64,000 nucleotides of DNA from Bacteroidales bacterium UBA4293 (GTDB taxonomy: Bacteria; Bacteroidota; Bacteroidia; Bacteroidales; Bacteroidaceae), in the NCBI GenBank assembly GCA_002395835.1, contig DGVD01000012.1, forward strand, positions 1 to 64,000, read 5' to 3'. This document shows, piece after piece, positions 34,465-43,975 of the stretch (the stretch's first letter is position 1; the number at the start of each line of letters is the position of its first letter). Both the position numbers and the translations under genes were made by a program. The notes beneath the pieces were generated by a model. That model made no database searches. It had not been told where the DNA came from and was given only the letters and a program-made list of their open reading frames with translations.

Positions 34465-35898
34465 TTAGATTTTTTTTAGATGTAAATAGCTAATGGCTTC
34501 TTTTAACATGGGATTTCGTATCATGAATAGAGTATAAAGTGTTACGGCCAAAAGGATTTTAGCCCCCATGCGAAGGTAAGTGTTATCAATAAGATTTCCT
34601 AAATAATTGGAAATGATCATAACTATGCAAGCACTGAAAAGGAAGTACAAGATATCAATTAATGCTTGCCAGTAAGAGTAGTGTATCTCCTTCTTTACGA
34701 AGTGATGCCATATTAACAGCCAAGCAATATTGATTCCAATATATCCATAGAGCATGGTTTCTATCCCAAAACGATATAAAACCAATAAACTGCAAAGTTG
34801 CAAAATGCTTACTGCAATTGTGTTGTATAAATATATATCACTTTTACCTTTGCTAATGACGAAATTACTATATAGATTAGTTATAGGTAAAAAAGCTCCT
34901 CCAATGCACAAAATGCTGAGAATATCTGCACTGGTTAGCCATTTTTCAGTTATTAGAATAGTAATCAATTCTCTGGAGATTATACAGAGCCCTAACATCA
35001 GAGGAAAGGCAATAAATGCGGTAAATTTAAGCATCTTCCTAAAAACCCGTAATTGTCTTTCTTGATCATCTTTAACCTTTGCAAATACTGGTTGTGCCAC
35101 GCTATTTACCATGCCTGTTATCAGGTTATGCCCCATGGTATTCCATTTGTTTCCTTGCGTGTAATATCCTACGGTATTTTCATTGAAAAATTTACCTAAA
35201 ATAACCGAAAACAGATTGTTGTTAATGTGGATAAATACGTTGGTGGCTAAAAGTTTGCAACTGAAACCAAACATCTCCTTAATAGGGGTGAAGCAAATAT
35301 TAAAGGTCGGTCTCCAATCAGAAAAGTACCAAAACAGGCAGGTGGTAATAAGAATGTAACACAAGTTTTGGGTGGCAATACCCCAATATGAAAAGCCTAA
35401 GAATGCCATAGTGACACCAATGATGCCTGAAATGCATAAGGCGGTGAAGGTTGTAATGGTGCGTTGCTTAACTTTCATTTCACGAAACAATTTGGCGAAA
35501 TGTGCAGTGCCAAAGCTGGAGATAAGAAAACCTAGAAATGAATAGCGAGCTAAAGGTGTTAGTTCTGGAGTATGGTAGAAAGCTGCGATAATGGGAGCAG
35601 CCATAAAGAGCAGAAAATACAGCGTGGCACTTACAAGAATTGAGAACCAGAATACTGCATTGTAATCTCGATGACTAACGTCTTTTTTGTTGGCAATAGC
35701 AGCAGTAAATCCACTTTCTTGTAAACTGCCTGCAATCAGAGAAAAAATAGTAAGCATCCCTATCATTCCATAGTCGGAAGGAGAGAGAAGACGGCCAAGA
35801 AAGATACCGAAAATGAGATTGAGCAATTGTTGAAGGCCATTACTCATGCCTCCCCAGAAAAGTCCTTTTACAGTTTTATCTTTTAATGTCTCTTTCAT
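34465..35898 (-). CDS. Polysaccharide flippase (Wzx/MOP superfamily)
   Basis: The 477-residue protein has about 12-14 membrane helices without large loops. Its start 'KTVKGLFWGGMSNGLQQLLNLIFGIFLGRLLSPSDYGMIGM' is the classic beginning of the oligosaccharide exporter group of the MOP superfamily. It should turn lipid-linked oligosaccharide to the periplasmic face. A glycan polymerase (Wzy) was not recognised nearby, so it may serve a short, non-polymerised glycan. It is on the opposite strand to the flanking transferases, with its own well-matched promoter. Confidence 0.9.
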   Translation of the reverse strand: MKETLKDKTVKGLFWGGMSNGLQQLLNLIFGIFLGRLLSPSDYGMIGMLTIFSLIAGSLQESGFTAAIANKKDVSHRDYNAVFWFSILVSATLYFLLFMAAPIIAAFYHTPELTPLARYSFLGFLISSFGTAHFAKLFREMKVKQRTITTFTALCISGIIGVTMAFLGFSYWGIATQNLCYILITTCLFWYFSDWRPTFNICFTPIKEMFGFSCKLLATNVFIHINNNLFSVILGKFFNENTVGYYTQGNKWNTMGHNLITGMVNSVAQPVFAKVKDDQERQLRVFRKMLKFTAFIAFPLMLGLCIISRELITILITEKWLTSADILSILCIGGAFLPITNLYSNFVISKGKSDIYLYNTIAVSILQLCSLLVLYRFGIETMLYGYIGINIAWLLIWHHFVKKEIHYSYWQALIDILYFLFSACIVMIISNYLGNLIDNTYLRMGAKILLAVTLYTLFMIRNPMLKEAISYLHLKKI

Positions 35899-35919
35899 CT
35901 CTTTCTCACACTTTTAGCG

Positions 35920-35950
35920 CAAAAGTAAGCATTTTCTCCCCCTGTTCAAA
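35920..35950 (-). promoter_or_regulatory. Promoter of the flippase gene
   Basis: On the minus strand: TTTG, 19 bases, TACTTTTG, a full match to the consensus. A second -7 element (TACTTTTG at 35961-35968) points the other way toward the phosphoethanolamine transferase gene but has no clear -33 box. Confidence 0.75.
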
Positions 35951-35983
35951 GAATTCTTTGTACTTTTGCAGCAAATTTGCGCT

Positions 35984-37780
35984 ATGAAAATTGTTAGTGC
36001 CCTTAGAAAGGCCTTGCTTTGGCTGTCTTATCCGATTCGGAAGAATCCTTTTTTCTTCCTGTTTATGTATTTACTAGTGGTTTTTTCTTTTTATTATGAG
36101 GATTTGCCAACTAGTGAAGTGTTGTTTTATGAGGGGCTATTTGTAGATTGCTATTTCCTTTGTGCCATTCTGTTGCTTTTGCCTCACAAAATCAGAAGTT
36201 GGGTTAAATGCCTTTTCTATTTCATTGGTTATACAGTAACATATGTAGAATGGTTCTTATATGCTCGTTTCTGGTTACGTTACACACCTACTACTATACA
36301 ATTAGCTTTGGAAACGAATCAAGATGAAGCTTCTGATTTCATAAATGCTTATTTGTGGAATGGGAAGTTATGGGAAGTAACCTGGATGATAGGTTCTATA
36401 GGGGTGGTTAATTTGCTATTGGAAATCTATGGAGCTCGAGTTTTTAGAGCAGTGCGTAAATGTGTTCCTTCACGCCCTCGTTCAGTGTTGGCTATGCTTT
36501 TTGGCTTGAGTTGTATATCTTATACTGGTTATTGCCTTTATACAACTAGAGAAGACAAAGCTAAAGCCATTGAGTATTTCTCTCTTAATGGAGCTGAACG
36601 AATTGAACGTGTTATGGGGCCAATCCGCTTTTATTCTCCGATGTATAGGTTAGCTTATTCATTTAAGTTCACTCAACTTACAGCTGGAGAAGTGGAAATC
36701 CTACGTCGAAGTATGCATAAAATAGAGGTAGATAGTTGCGCCTTTACTTGTCCTAACATAGTCTTTGTTATCGGAGAAAGCTATAATAAGAGGCATTCAC
36801 AGTTGTATGGCTACTCTAAGGAAACTACTCCTTATATGCAAAAGCGTTTTGACAATGGTGAAATAATCCGATTCACGGATGTGGTAACACCTTGGAATGT
36901 AACTAGTAATGCTTTCAAGAGTTTTCTTTCTACACATTCCGACGATGAATCAGGGTTGTGGGCAGACGGGGTGTTGTTCCCTGCTCTTTTCAAAAAGGCT
37001 GGTTATACGGTTTCACTTTTTACACAGCAGTTTATGAAATCAACAAGGTTAGCTGCTGCTGATTTTAATGGAAGTTTCTTTCTTAATGATGAAGAGTTGG
37101 ATTCATTGTGCTTTGATGTGAGAAATAAGACTAAGTGGAAATATGATGGCGGTTTAATAAAAGAATATGGCAAACATACAGGTGCATATGGAAAGTATAA
37201 TTTGGTAGTTTTCCATTTAATAGGACAGCATGTAGATTACAGCCAGAGGTATCCAGAAAGTGAGAAACAGTTTATTGCTGGTAGCATTGAAAGGATGGAT
37301 TTGACAGAAAAAGAAAGAACGATAGTGGCCGATTACGATAATGCAACCTACTATAATGATAAGGTAATTAATAGTATTTGCAATTTGTTTTCTGATAAAG
37401 ATGCAATATTGATTTACATGCCTGACCATGGAGAAGAAGTTTACGATGAAATCAGGGCTTTTGGGCGTTTGCATGATGCTAATATGTCACCCGCTTTGGT
37501 GCGTGCGGAGTTTGAAATACCATTCGTAGTTTGGGGGAGTAAAATTTTCAGGAAGAGGCATAAAGCTTTGTTTGACCAATTGAAAGCTATATCAAATAAG
37601 CCATTCAAGACTGATGACATAGCACATTTCTTTTTGAATCTAGGGGGTATCAAAACTCCGTTTTATGATAAAACCAGAGATTGGCTTAGCCCTGATTATA
37701 TAAAACATCCACGTATATTGAAGCATACATTGGATTATGATTCCCTAATGAGAAGTGAACCAAAGCCGCTCTTTCAATAG
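35984..37780 (+). CDS. Phosphoethanolamine transferase-like sulfatase-fold protein
   Basis: I start at the ATG at 35984 because the -7 element at 35961-35968 puts transcription start near 35975. The 598-residue protein has four or five N-terminal membrane helices and a periplasmic alkaline-phosphatase-fold domain. Visible there are the metal-site Glu in 'VFVIGESYNKRHSQLYGY', the likely nucleophile Thr in 'TPWNVTSNAFKS', and 'YMPDHGEEVYDE' near the end with the Asp-His metal ligands. This is the EptA/CptA pattern: phosphoethanolamine moved from phosphatidylethanolamine to a lipid A or glycan acceptor. The acceptor here is unknown. It overlaps the convergent glycosyltransferase gene by seven bases. 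Confidence 0.88.
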   Translation: MKIVSALRKALLWLSYPIRKNPFFFLFMYLLVVFSFYYEDLPTSEVLFYEGLFVDCYFLCAILLLLPHKIRSWVKCLFYFIGYTVTYVEWFLYARFWLRYTPTTIQLALETNQDEASDFINAYLWNGKLWEVTWMIGSIGVVNLLLEIYGARVFRAVRKCVPSRPRSVLAMLFGLSCISYTGYCLYTTREDKAKAIEYFSLNGAERIERVMGPIRFYSPMYRLAYSFKFTQLTAGEVEILRRSMHKIEVDSCAFTCPNIVFVIGESYNKRHSQLYGYSKETTPYMQKRFDNGEIIRFTDVVTPWNVTSNAFKSFLSTHSDDESGLWADGVLFPALFKKAGYTVSLFTQQFMKSTRLAAADFNGSFFLNDEELDSLCFDVRNKTKWKYDGGLIKEYGKHTGAYGKYNLVVFHLIGQHVDYSQRYPESEKQFIAGSIERMDLTEKERTIVADYDNATYYNDKVINSICNLFSDKDAILIYMPDHGEEVYDEIRAFGRLHDANMSPALVRAEFEIPFVVWGSKIFRKRHKALFDQLKAISNKPFKTDDIAHFFLNLGGIKTPFYDKTRDWLSPDYIKHPRILKHTLDYDSLMRSEPKPLFQ

Positions 37781-38748
37781 TCGAAATTTGTAGTGGAATA
37801 GGCCCAAATCATAGGGTAAAAAAAACCACGGATTTTAGCCATGACTCTGTTTGGATGCTCTTTACCATGAACTAAATCTGTATATTTCATACAGAGCCAG
37901 CACAATTGTAGTAGACTGCTTAAATCCTTTTTGAGCATTAACCCTGTTAGTTTATGTACGAGAGAAAATTCTTTCTTCCCTTCAGTTTTTTGATGGATAT
38001 ATCCATAGAATGTGGCCCAAAGTTCTCGCTGTTGTAATTTTTTGTAATCTCCCCATCCGAAAATATATGGTTGCCAACTAGGGTGCTCAGTATGTCGCAG
38101 ATATTTTGCTCGGTGGCGAGTAGCTACAGATTCGGCATAAGGTCGGTACCAGTTTAATGGATAAGGAGCTTTAACCAATCCTCCATGGAAATGGGCATTG
38201 ATGACAATCCACCAATCATATGGAATGTGTGGTTCCCAGTTGTCAATACTTTGTAGGAAACTAGTTCGGACCATTAAACAATGTCCTGGAATGTGACTGG
38301 TAAAGATTTGGCTTTCAAAGGTGTTTTGAGGATTTCTCCGATAAGTGCAAGGATTTTTAAAAATCTCGTCGCGGTAATGGTCTGTGCAGCAAGCTGCGTA
38401 TTGGGTTCCGATAGCTTCCACTTGTTTTAGGATTTTATCCTTAAACCAGATATCGTCTTGGTCGGCAATACAAACAAGGTCTGTTGTGACCCGACGAAAG
38501 GCTGTAATGAAATTCATATTGAAACCAAGATTGTTTTGGTTCTGATATAGATGTATTATAGGATATCTGCTAATATATTCCTGTATGATATCAATAGTAC
38601 CATCGTTTGAACCGTCATCTTGAATAATGATTTCTTTGATAGGGTAGATTTGTCCAAGAATGCTGTCTAGTTGTTCACGAATGAATCTTGCTCCATTATA
38701 TGTAGCCATAACAACGGAAACTGTAGGCTGTTGTAGTTTTTGTGTCAT
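37774..38748 (-). CDS. Family 2 glycosyltransferase
   Basis: Two ATGs are possible, at 38772 and 38748. The second is chosen because a TAATTTTG -7 element at 38775-38782 would start the transcript at about the first. The 324-residue product shows 'SVVMATYNGARFIREQLDSI', 'IQDDGSNDGTIDI' and 'CIADQDDIWFKDKI'. It resembles the enzyme encoded at 30635-31606 in both motif wording and length. Its C-terminal part contains a repeated 'LLQLCWLCMKYTDL' segment that may be amphipathic. It probably transfers a sugar to the same glycan. It faces the phosphoethanolamine transferase gene with overlapping 3' ends. Confidence 0.88.
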   Translation of the reverse strand: MTQKLQQPTVSVVMATYNGARFIREQLDSILGQIYPIKEIIIQDDGSNDGTIDIIQEYISRYPIIHLYQNQNNLGFNMNFITAFRRVTTDLVCIADQDDIWFKDKILKQVEAIGTQYAACCTDHYRDEIFKNPCTYRRNPQNTFESQIFTSHIPGHCLMVRTSFLQSIDNWEPHIPYDWWIVINAHFHGGLVKAPYPLNWYRPYAESVATRHRAKYLRHTEHPSWQPYIFGWGDYKKLQQRELWATFYGYIHQKTEGKKEFSLVHKLTGLMLKKDLSSLLQLCWLCMKYTDLVHGKEHPNRVMAKIRGFFYPMIWAYSTTNFDY

Positions 38749-38849
38749 GATATTTGTAGGTTCTAATCTCATTGCAAAATTACGATTTCTTCATCATATA
38801 GCAGAAACTTCCTATTATTTTCTTAATTTTGCATCAAATTAAAAGGCTC

Positions 38850-40004
38850 ATGAATTTGAATATCTCTCGTGAAGAAGCATTATGCCTGAAAGGTTATGCC
38901 ATTATTAGCATTGTGTTGCATAATCTATTACATTTGGTGGCTCCTTTAGTCAAGGAAAATGAGTTCTATTATAATTACAATTATCGGTCTTATTGGATTT
39001 GGGATCATATTAAGAATTTGCATCCTAATCTTTTGGCAGATATCTTGAGTTTCTTTGGATGGTATGGGGTCCCTATCTTCATATTTTTAAGCGGATATGG
39101 ATTAACCAAGAAATATGATGGTTCTAAACTCTATTCACAAGAGAGTTCTTGGCTACAATTTTTTGTATATAATTTTAAGAAACTTTGGATCCTTATGGTT
39201 CCAGCTTACTTAATATACTTAGTGCTTAGTGTCCTGTTAGAAGATAGGGATTTTTCTATTTATGCTATTGTTTGTCAGTTGACCATGACTATTAATTTTC
39301 TCTGTTCGCCTAAGTATATTGATCCTGGTGTTTACTGGTATTTTGGGTTAACCCTTCAACTTTATTTAGTCTACAGGTTTTTCTTGTTCAAGAAGGAAGG
39401 CCGAGTTTTTTGGCTTATGTTATCTGCATTGGCTCTTGTAAGTCTATTTTTGAGTTTGATATTATTGCCAGATGAGCGTGAAAAAGTACAGCCTTTATAT
39501 GAGTATTTTAGTCATAATTGCATTCGCTGGATGTTGCCATTCTTATTAGGAGTTTGTTTGGGTCGTTATGCAAAACCGAAAAAGGAAAATTGGATACTAA
39601 CAGCTTTAATGACTGTAGTATCGTTGCTTTTTCTGTTTTTATTTAGCTTCAATCAGAAATTATGGCTTTTGACCCCATTATTTGCCATAGGATTTTTTAT
39701 AGGCATAGTCAAATTATTTATGAAAATAAAACCACTAAAATCTTTAGGAATATGGCTTGGTAGTTTGTCTGCCTATTTATTTGCAACTCATCCTTTGTTA
39801 AGACCATTCTTTTTACATTTAGTAGTGTCTCCAAAGCAATTATATTTGAATGGAGAAAGTTGGCTGTGGATTACTACATATTTGCTCTCTGCTGTCGTAC
39901 TTGCATGTGTTTATTGTTGGATTTCACGTCGTTATTTAGTCCCATTGTGTGAAAGAATAATAAACAGATGCATTAAATCTGTTTCTTTCAAGAAAAATAA
40001 CTAA
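38850..40004 (+). CDS. Membrane-bound acyltransferase (acyltransferase 3 family)
   Basis: The start is set at the ATG at 38850, behind a -7 element TAATTTTG (38824-38831) that rules out the TTG at 38829. The 384-residue protein has about ten membrane helices. It begins with 'LKGYAIISIVLHNLLHLV', where the two His stand where the family has its catalytic H, and continues with 'FGWYGVPIFIFLSGYGLTKKY', the second hallmark of the family. Such enzymes O-acetylate or otherwise acylate sugars of surface glycans in the membrane. It closes the glycan cluster; a -7 element for the following tRNA synthetase gene overlaps its stop codon. Confidence 0.87.
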   Translation: MNLNISREEALCLKGYAIISIVLHNLLHLVAPLVKENEFYYNYNYRSYWIWDHIKNLHPNLLADILSFFGWYGVPIFIFLSGYGLTKKYDGSKLYSQESSWLQFFVYNFKKLWILMVPAYLIYLVLSVLLEDRDFSIYAIVCQLTMTINFLCSPKYIDPGVYWYFGLTLQLYLVYRFFLFKKEGRVFWLMLSALALVSLFLSLILLPDEREKVQPLYEYFSHNCIRWMLPFLLGVCLGRYAKPKKENWILTALMTVVSLLFLFLFSFNQKLWLLTPLFAIGFFIGIVKLFMKIKPLKSLGIWLGSLSAYLFATHPLLRPFFLHLVVSPKQLYLNGESWLWITTYLLSAVVLACVYCWISRRYLVPLCERIINRCIKSVSFKKNN

Positions 40005-40070
40005 TTTTGCACACTCAAATGGGAGTGATTCCCATATAAAAATATGATAATTAATATACAAAATAGAAAA

Positions 40071-41612
40071 ATGGCACAAGAAGATGTTTTCAAGAAAGTC
40101 GTTTCTCATTGCAAAGAGTATGGCTTTGTGTTCCCATCTAGCGAAATTTACGATGGATTAGCAGCTGTTTATGATTATGGTCAGAATGGTGTAGAGTTAA
40201 AGAACAATATCAAACAGTATTGGTGGCAGAGCATGGTGCTTCTTCATGATAATATTGTTGGCATTGATTCTGCAATTTTCATGCATCCTACCATTTGGAA
40301 AGCTTCGGGACACGTCGATGCATTTAATGATCCATTAATTGACAATCGTGATAGTAAGAAACGTTATCGTGCTGATGTACTGATTGAAGATCAGATAGCA
40401 AAGTATGATGAGAAGATAGACAAGGAAGTAGCTAAAGCTGCAAAACGTTTTAAGGAAAACTTCAACGAAGAACAATATCGTACCACAAGTCCAAAGGTGT
40501 TGGAATTGCAGGAAAAACGTGATGCCCTTCATGAACGTTATTCTAAGGCAATGAATGCTATGGATCTGGATGAACTCCGTCAGATAATTTTGGATGAGGA
40601 GATAGTATGCCCAATTAGTGGTACTCGTAACTGGACAGAAGTTCGTCAGTTCAATCTAATGTTCTCTACAGAGATGGGGTCTACAGCAGATGGCTCAATG
40701 AAGGTTTATTTGCGCCCAGAAACTGCTCAGGGCATTTTTGTTAATTATTTGAATGTTCAGAAAACTGGACGCATGAAAATCCCATTTGGTATTGCTCAGA
40801 TAGGAAAAGCTTTCCGCAATGAAATCGTAGCTCGTCAATTCATCTTCCGTATGCGTGAATTTGAACAAATGGAGATGCAGTTTTTTGTAAAACCTGGAAC
40901 AGAATTAGATTGGTTTAAGACATGGAAGGAAACCCGGTTAAAATGGCATAAGGCACTAGGGTTTGGTTCTGAGAATTATCGTTTCCATGATCATGAAAAA
41001 TTAGCACATTATGCCAATGCAGCTACTGATATTGAATTCTTGATGCCGTTTGGCTTTAAGGAAGTGGAAGGTATTCATAGCCGTACCAATTTTGATTTAT
41101 CTCAGCATGAGAAGTTCTCCGGTAAAAGTATTAAGTATTTTGATCCTGAATTAGGTGAGAGCTATACTCCTTACGTTATCGAGACATCAATTGGCGTGGA
41201 TCGAATGTTTTTAAGTGTTTTGTCTGCATCATACAAGGAAGAACAGTTAGAGAATGGAGAAACACGTGTAGTTCTTAGCTTGCCACCAGCATTGGCACCT
41301 GTTAAACTTGCTGTTTTACCACTTGTTAAAAAAGATGGTTTGCCAGAAAAAGCCCGTGAGATTGTTAATGAATTGAAGTTCCATTTTAACACTCAGTATG
41401 ATGAAAAAGATTCTATAGGTAAGCGTTATCGTCGTCAGGATGCTATAGGTACTCCGTTCTGTGTAACAGTTGACCATGAAACTCTAAGTGATAATTGTGT
41501 AACCTTACGTAATCGTGATACAATGAAACAGGAACGTGTGCCTATCAATCAGCTGAATGCAATTATAGCGGATCAAGTAAGTTTGACTAGTCTGTTGAAG
41601 AAATTAATATAA
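40071..41612 (+). CDS. glyS: Glycyl-tRNA synthetase, single-chain type
   Basis: The start at 40071 gives the N-terminus MAQEDVFKKVVSHCKEYGFVF typical of Bacteroidetes; nine codons upstream also stay open but lie close to the likely transcript start (TAATTTTG at 40002-40009). The 513-residue enzyme is the alpha2 class II type, not the alpha/beta type. Signs are 'YDYGQNGVELKNNIKQYW', motif 2 'FRNEIVARQFIFRMREFEQMEM', the motif 3 region 'YVIETSIGVDRM', and an anticodon-binding domain from about 400. It charges tRNA-Gly. It is followed after 13 bases by a peptidyl-prolyl isomerase gene. Confidence 0.95.
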   Translation: MAQEDVFKKVVSHCKEYGFVFPSSEIYDGLAAVYDYGQNGVELKNNIKQYWWQSMVLLHDNIVGIDSAIFMHPTIWKASGHVDAFNDPLIDNRDSKKRYRADVLIEDQIAKYDEKIDKEVAKAAKRFKENFNEEQYRTTSPKVLELQEKRDALHERYSKAMNAMDLDELRQIILDEEIVCPISGTRNWTEVRQFNLMFSTEMGSTADGSMKVYLRPETAQGIFVNYLNVQKTGRMKIPFGIAQIGKAFRNEIVARQFIFRMREFEQMEMQFFVKPGTELDWFKTWKETRLKWHKALGFGSENYRFHDHEKLAHYANAATDIEFLMPFGFKEVEGIHSRTNFDLSQHEKFSGKSIKYFDPELGESYTPYVIETSIGVDRMFLSVLSASYKEEQLENGETRVVLSLPPALAPVKLAVLPLVKKDGLPEKAREIVNELKFHFNTQYDEKDSIGKRYRRQDAIGTPFCVTVDHETLSDNCVTLRNRDTMKQERVPINQLNAIIADQVSLTSLLKKLI

Positions 41613-41625
41613 TGTATTCCTCTTT

Positions 41626-42228
41626 ATGAAGAAATTATTTTGGATATGTACCGTTTTACTTAGTTCTTTTTTTGCTGCTTGTTCAGAAGAGAGCGAAGTT
41701 GGTGAATTCGAGAATAACTGGCAGGAACGCAATGAGAATTATATTGACTCTATTGCAACTGTAGCTCGTGCTAATCAAGGTTCTTCAGTAAACCAGTGGA
41801 AAGTACTAAAATCCTATCATTTAAGTTCTGAATATATTTCAACAAATAATCAGGACTATGTGTTTGCTCGAATTTTAGAAGTAGGTTCAGGAACAAGCAC
41901 TCCTCTATACACAGACTCTGTCAATGTTAATTATCGTGGACGTTTGATTCCTACGGTTTCCTATTCCGAAGGTAGAATTTTTGACCAAAACTACTATGGA
42001 GAAGTAACCGATGTGGAGAATAAGAAAATCATGGTTCCTTCTACCTTCACTTTAGATGGCTTAGTTGATGGGTTTACTACAGCCTTACAACAAATGCATG
42101 TGGGTGATATCTGGCGGATTTATATTCCTCAAAGTTTAGGATATGGCTCGTCTACTTCTGAATCTAATATACCTGCATATTCCACTCTAGTGTTTGATGT
42201 CTATCTGCGAGAGATAAAAAATCATTAA
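41626..42228 (+). CDS. FKBP-type peptidyl-prolyl isomerase lipoprotein
   Basis: The 200-residue protein starts with a lipoprotein signal (MKKLFWICTVLLSSFFAAC, Cys19). Its C-terminal ~110 residues form an FKBP domain: 'VNVNYRGRLI', 'GRIFDQNYYG', 'LVDGFTTALQQMHVGDIWRIYIP', 'LGYGSSTSESNIPAYSTLVFDVYL'. This class speeds folding of prolyl bonds in periplasmic or outer-membrane proteins. The N-terminal ~80 residues are a linker with little similarity to known domains. A strong hairpin follows the gene. Confidence 0.9.
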   Translation: MKKLFWICTVLLSSFFAACSEESEVGEFENNWQERNENYIDSIATVARANQGSSVNQWKVLKSYHLSSEYISTNNQDYVFARILEVGSGTSTPLYTDSVNVNYRGRLIPTVSYSEGRIFDQNYYGEVTDVENKKIMVPSTFTLDGLVDGFTTALQQMHVGDIWRIYIPQSLGYGSSTSESNIPAYSTLVFDVYLREIKNH

Positions 42229-42250
42229 TTATTTATGAGAAATAAAAACA

Positions 42251-42280
42251 AAGGACAATAGCTTCACAGCTATTGTCCTT
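42251..42280 (+). terminator. Hairpin terminator after the FKBP gene
   Basis: AAGGACAATAGC pairs perfectly with GCTATTGTCCTT around a six-base loop, 22 bases after the stop. The T-run is short, so strength is uncertain. Confidence 0.65.
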
Positions 42281-42437
42281 CCAATCTAATTCCAAACTTT
42301 TATGTAAGAGAAAACTATCGTTCTTTTTTGATGTTACAAATGTAAAGTGTTATTCCAAGAAACCAAAGTAATATCGACCAAAAGCCACTTTTTGTCGTCA
42401 GATAGTTCTTTTACCTTCAGTTTTACAACGAAATTAC

Positions 42438-43286
42438 TTATTTTTTATCAATCAAGGTTATTCCGTTATCTAAAGTTATCATTCGTTTTTTATATAAATC
42501 ACCTATACCTTTTTTGAAAACCTTCTTGCTTACTCCAAATGTTTTATAAATTAATTGGGAGTCACTCTTGTCATTTAAATCAGTATGACCATTGTTATCT
42601 TCCAAGTATTTTAGTAGTTGCTCTGAGAAATCTGCAACTTTGTTTGCACAGTTCCCTTTTTGTAAAATTAGATCAATTTTACCATCCGGTCTAATCTGTT
42701 TTATGAAACCTATTAATCTGTCTCCGGTATGCAATGGCCTGAATATTTCATTGTCATATAGCAATCCCATAAACTGGTTGTCTACTATTGCCTTGAAACC
42801 TAAATCTGTCTTTTGGGTGATAAGTAAGTTAACTTCATCACCTGTTTTATAGGTGTTAGGCTCAGGTTGCTTAATATACTTGTCAATTTTTGCAGAACCC
42901 ACAATGCGATAGCTCTCTTCATCGATATGTACATATACAATGTAACTTTTATCTTGTTGCATGCGCATTTTTTGTTCACGGAAAGGTACGAATAGATCCT
43001 TCATTAGCCCCCAATCTAAAAATGCACCAAATTGGTTTATCCATGCAACTCTAAGATAAGCAAAATCACCTACTTTAGCTTTAGGCATGAGTGTCGTGGC
43101 AATAAGCCTTTCTTCTTGATCTAAATATAAAAATACGTCTAGTTCATCGCCAGGTTGACATTTTTCAGGAACGTATCGTGTTGGAAGTAGTATTTCTCCA
43201 GCTTGTTCGCCTCCATCAAGATAGACTCCAAAATCAACAGCTTTTATAACTTTCAGATGGTTTATTTCACCTAATTTAATATTCAT
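42438..43286 (-). CDS. cvfB: CvfB-type S1-domain RNA-binding protein
   Basis: The 282-residue protein holds three S1-like beta-barrels and a C-terminal winged helix, the build of CvfB/YitL. 'LKVIKAVDFGVYLDGG' and 'WINQFGAFLDWGLMKDLFVP' are the first two S1 starts, 'ITQKTDLGFKAIVDNQFMGLLY' the third, and 'LIYKTFGVSKKVFKKGIGDLYKK' the winged helix. Known members bind RNA and affect gene expression in Staphylococcus; the function in Bacteroidetes is not settled. It overlaps the LolD-type ATPase gene by four bases and is the last gene of a three-gene run. Confidence 0.87.
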   Translation of the reverse strand: MNIKLGEINHLKVIKAVDFGVYLDGGEQAGEILLPTRYVPEKCQPGDELDVFLYLDQEERLIATTLMPKAKVGDFAYLRVAWINQFGAFLDWGLMKDLFVPFREQKMRMQQDKSYIVYVHIDEESYRIVGSAKIDKYIKQPEPNTYKTGDEVNLLITQKTDLGFKAIVDNQFMGLLYDNEIFRPLHTGDRLIGFIKQIRPDGKIDLILQKGNCANKVADFSEQLLKYLEDNNGHTDLNDKSDSQLIYKTFGVSKKVFKKGIGDLYKKRMITLDNGITLIDKK

Positions 43287-43975
43287 ATTTGATTAGTTTT
43301 TGTTTCGTTATTATTATCCTTAATCTGACCATCTTTCATGTAAATAGTTCGATCTGCTAATGAAGCTAATGATTCATCATGGGTGACAATGACAAAGGTT
43401 TGGCCATATTTTTTTCTTAAATTGAAGAACAGTTGATGTAATTCTTGCTTGTTTTTGGAATCTAGGCTACCAGAAGGCTCATCCGCTAAAATTACAGAAG
43501 GCTGGTTCACTAAAGCACGAGCCACAGCAACACGTTGTTTTTCTCCACCTGAAAGTTCATTCGGCTTATGATGTGCGCGTTCCGCTAATCCCATATATTC
43601 CAATAGCTCTTCTGCCTTTTTTCGGGCATCTTTTGCTGGGCATCCTGCGATTAGAGCTGGAATTTCTATATTTTCAAGGGCTGTAAATTCAGGTAGCAAT
43701 TGATGAAACTGGAATACAAAGCCTAGATGTTGGTTGCGAAACTTTGCCAAAGCTTTTTGCCCCAATTCGGTTACTTCTATGCCATCGATAATGACTTTTC
43801 CATCGTCTGGTTTGTCCAATGTGCCTATTATCTGAAGCAATGTTGTCTTTCCAGCTCCACTGGGCCCTACAATGCAAACGACTTCCCCTTTATTGACATG
43901 AAGATTGATACCTTTTAGTACTTTTAGAGTATCAAAACTTTTAGTAATATTTTGAACTTCAATCATTTTTTGCAT
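43283..43975 (-). CDS. lolD: LolD-type ABC transporter ATPase
   Basis: The 230-residue ATPase has Walker A GPSGAGKTT, the signature LSGGEKQRVAVARAL, Walker B 'VILADEPSGSLDS' and the switch 'VIVTHDE'. The wording is closest to LolD, the motor that extracts lipoproteins from the inner membrane together with LolC/E. Those partners are not adjacent here, which is common in this phylum. The start codon overlaps the antiporter's stop (TAATG), and its own end overlaps cvfB (ATGA). The LolD name is by similarity; another FtsX-type permease could be its partner. Confidence 0.82.
   Translation of the reverse strand: MQKMIEVQNITKSFDTLKVLKGINLHVNKGEVVCIVGPSGAGKTTLLQIIGTLDKPDDGKVIIDGIEVTELGQKALAKFRNQHLGFVFQFHQLLPEFTALENIEIPALIAGCPAKDARKKAEELLEYMGLAERAHHKPNELSGGEKQRVAVARALVNQPSVILADEPSGSLDSKNKQELHQLFFNLRKKYGQTFVIVTHDESLASLADRTIYMKDGQIKDNNNETKTNQI

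Noticed and set aside
42315..42410. Short minus-strand frame after cvfB with a membrane-helix-like translation (SILLWFLGITLYICNIKKER)
   Set aside because: There is no ATG, GTG or TTG start between the preceding stop and the hydrophobic part. It may be a decayed remnant, but I cannot support a gene.
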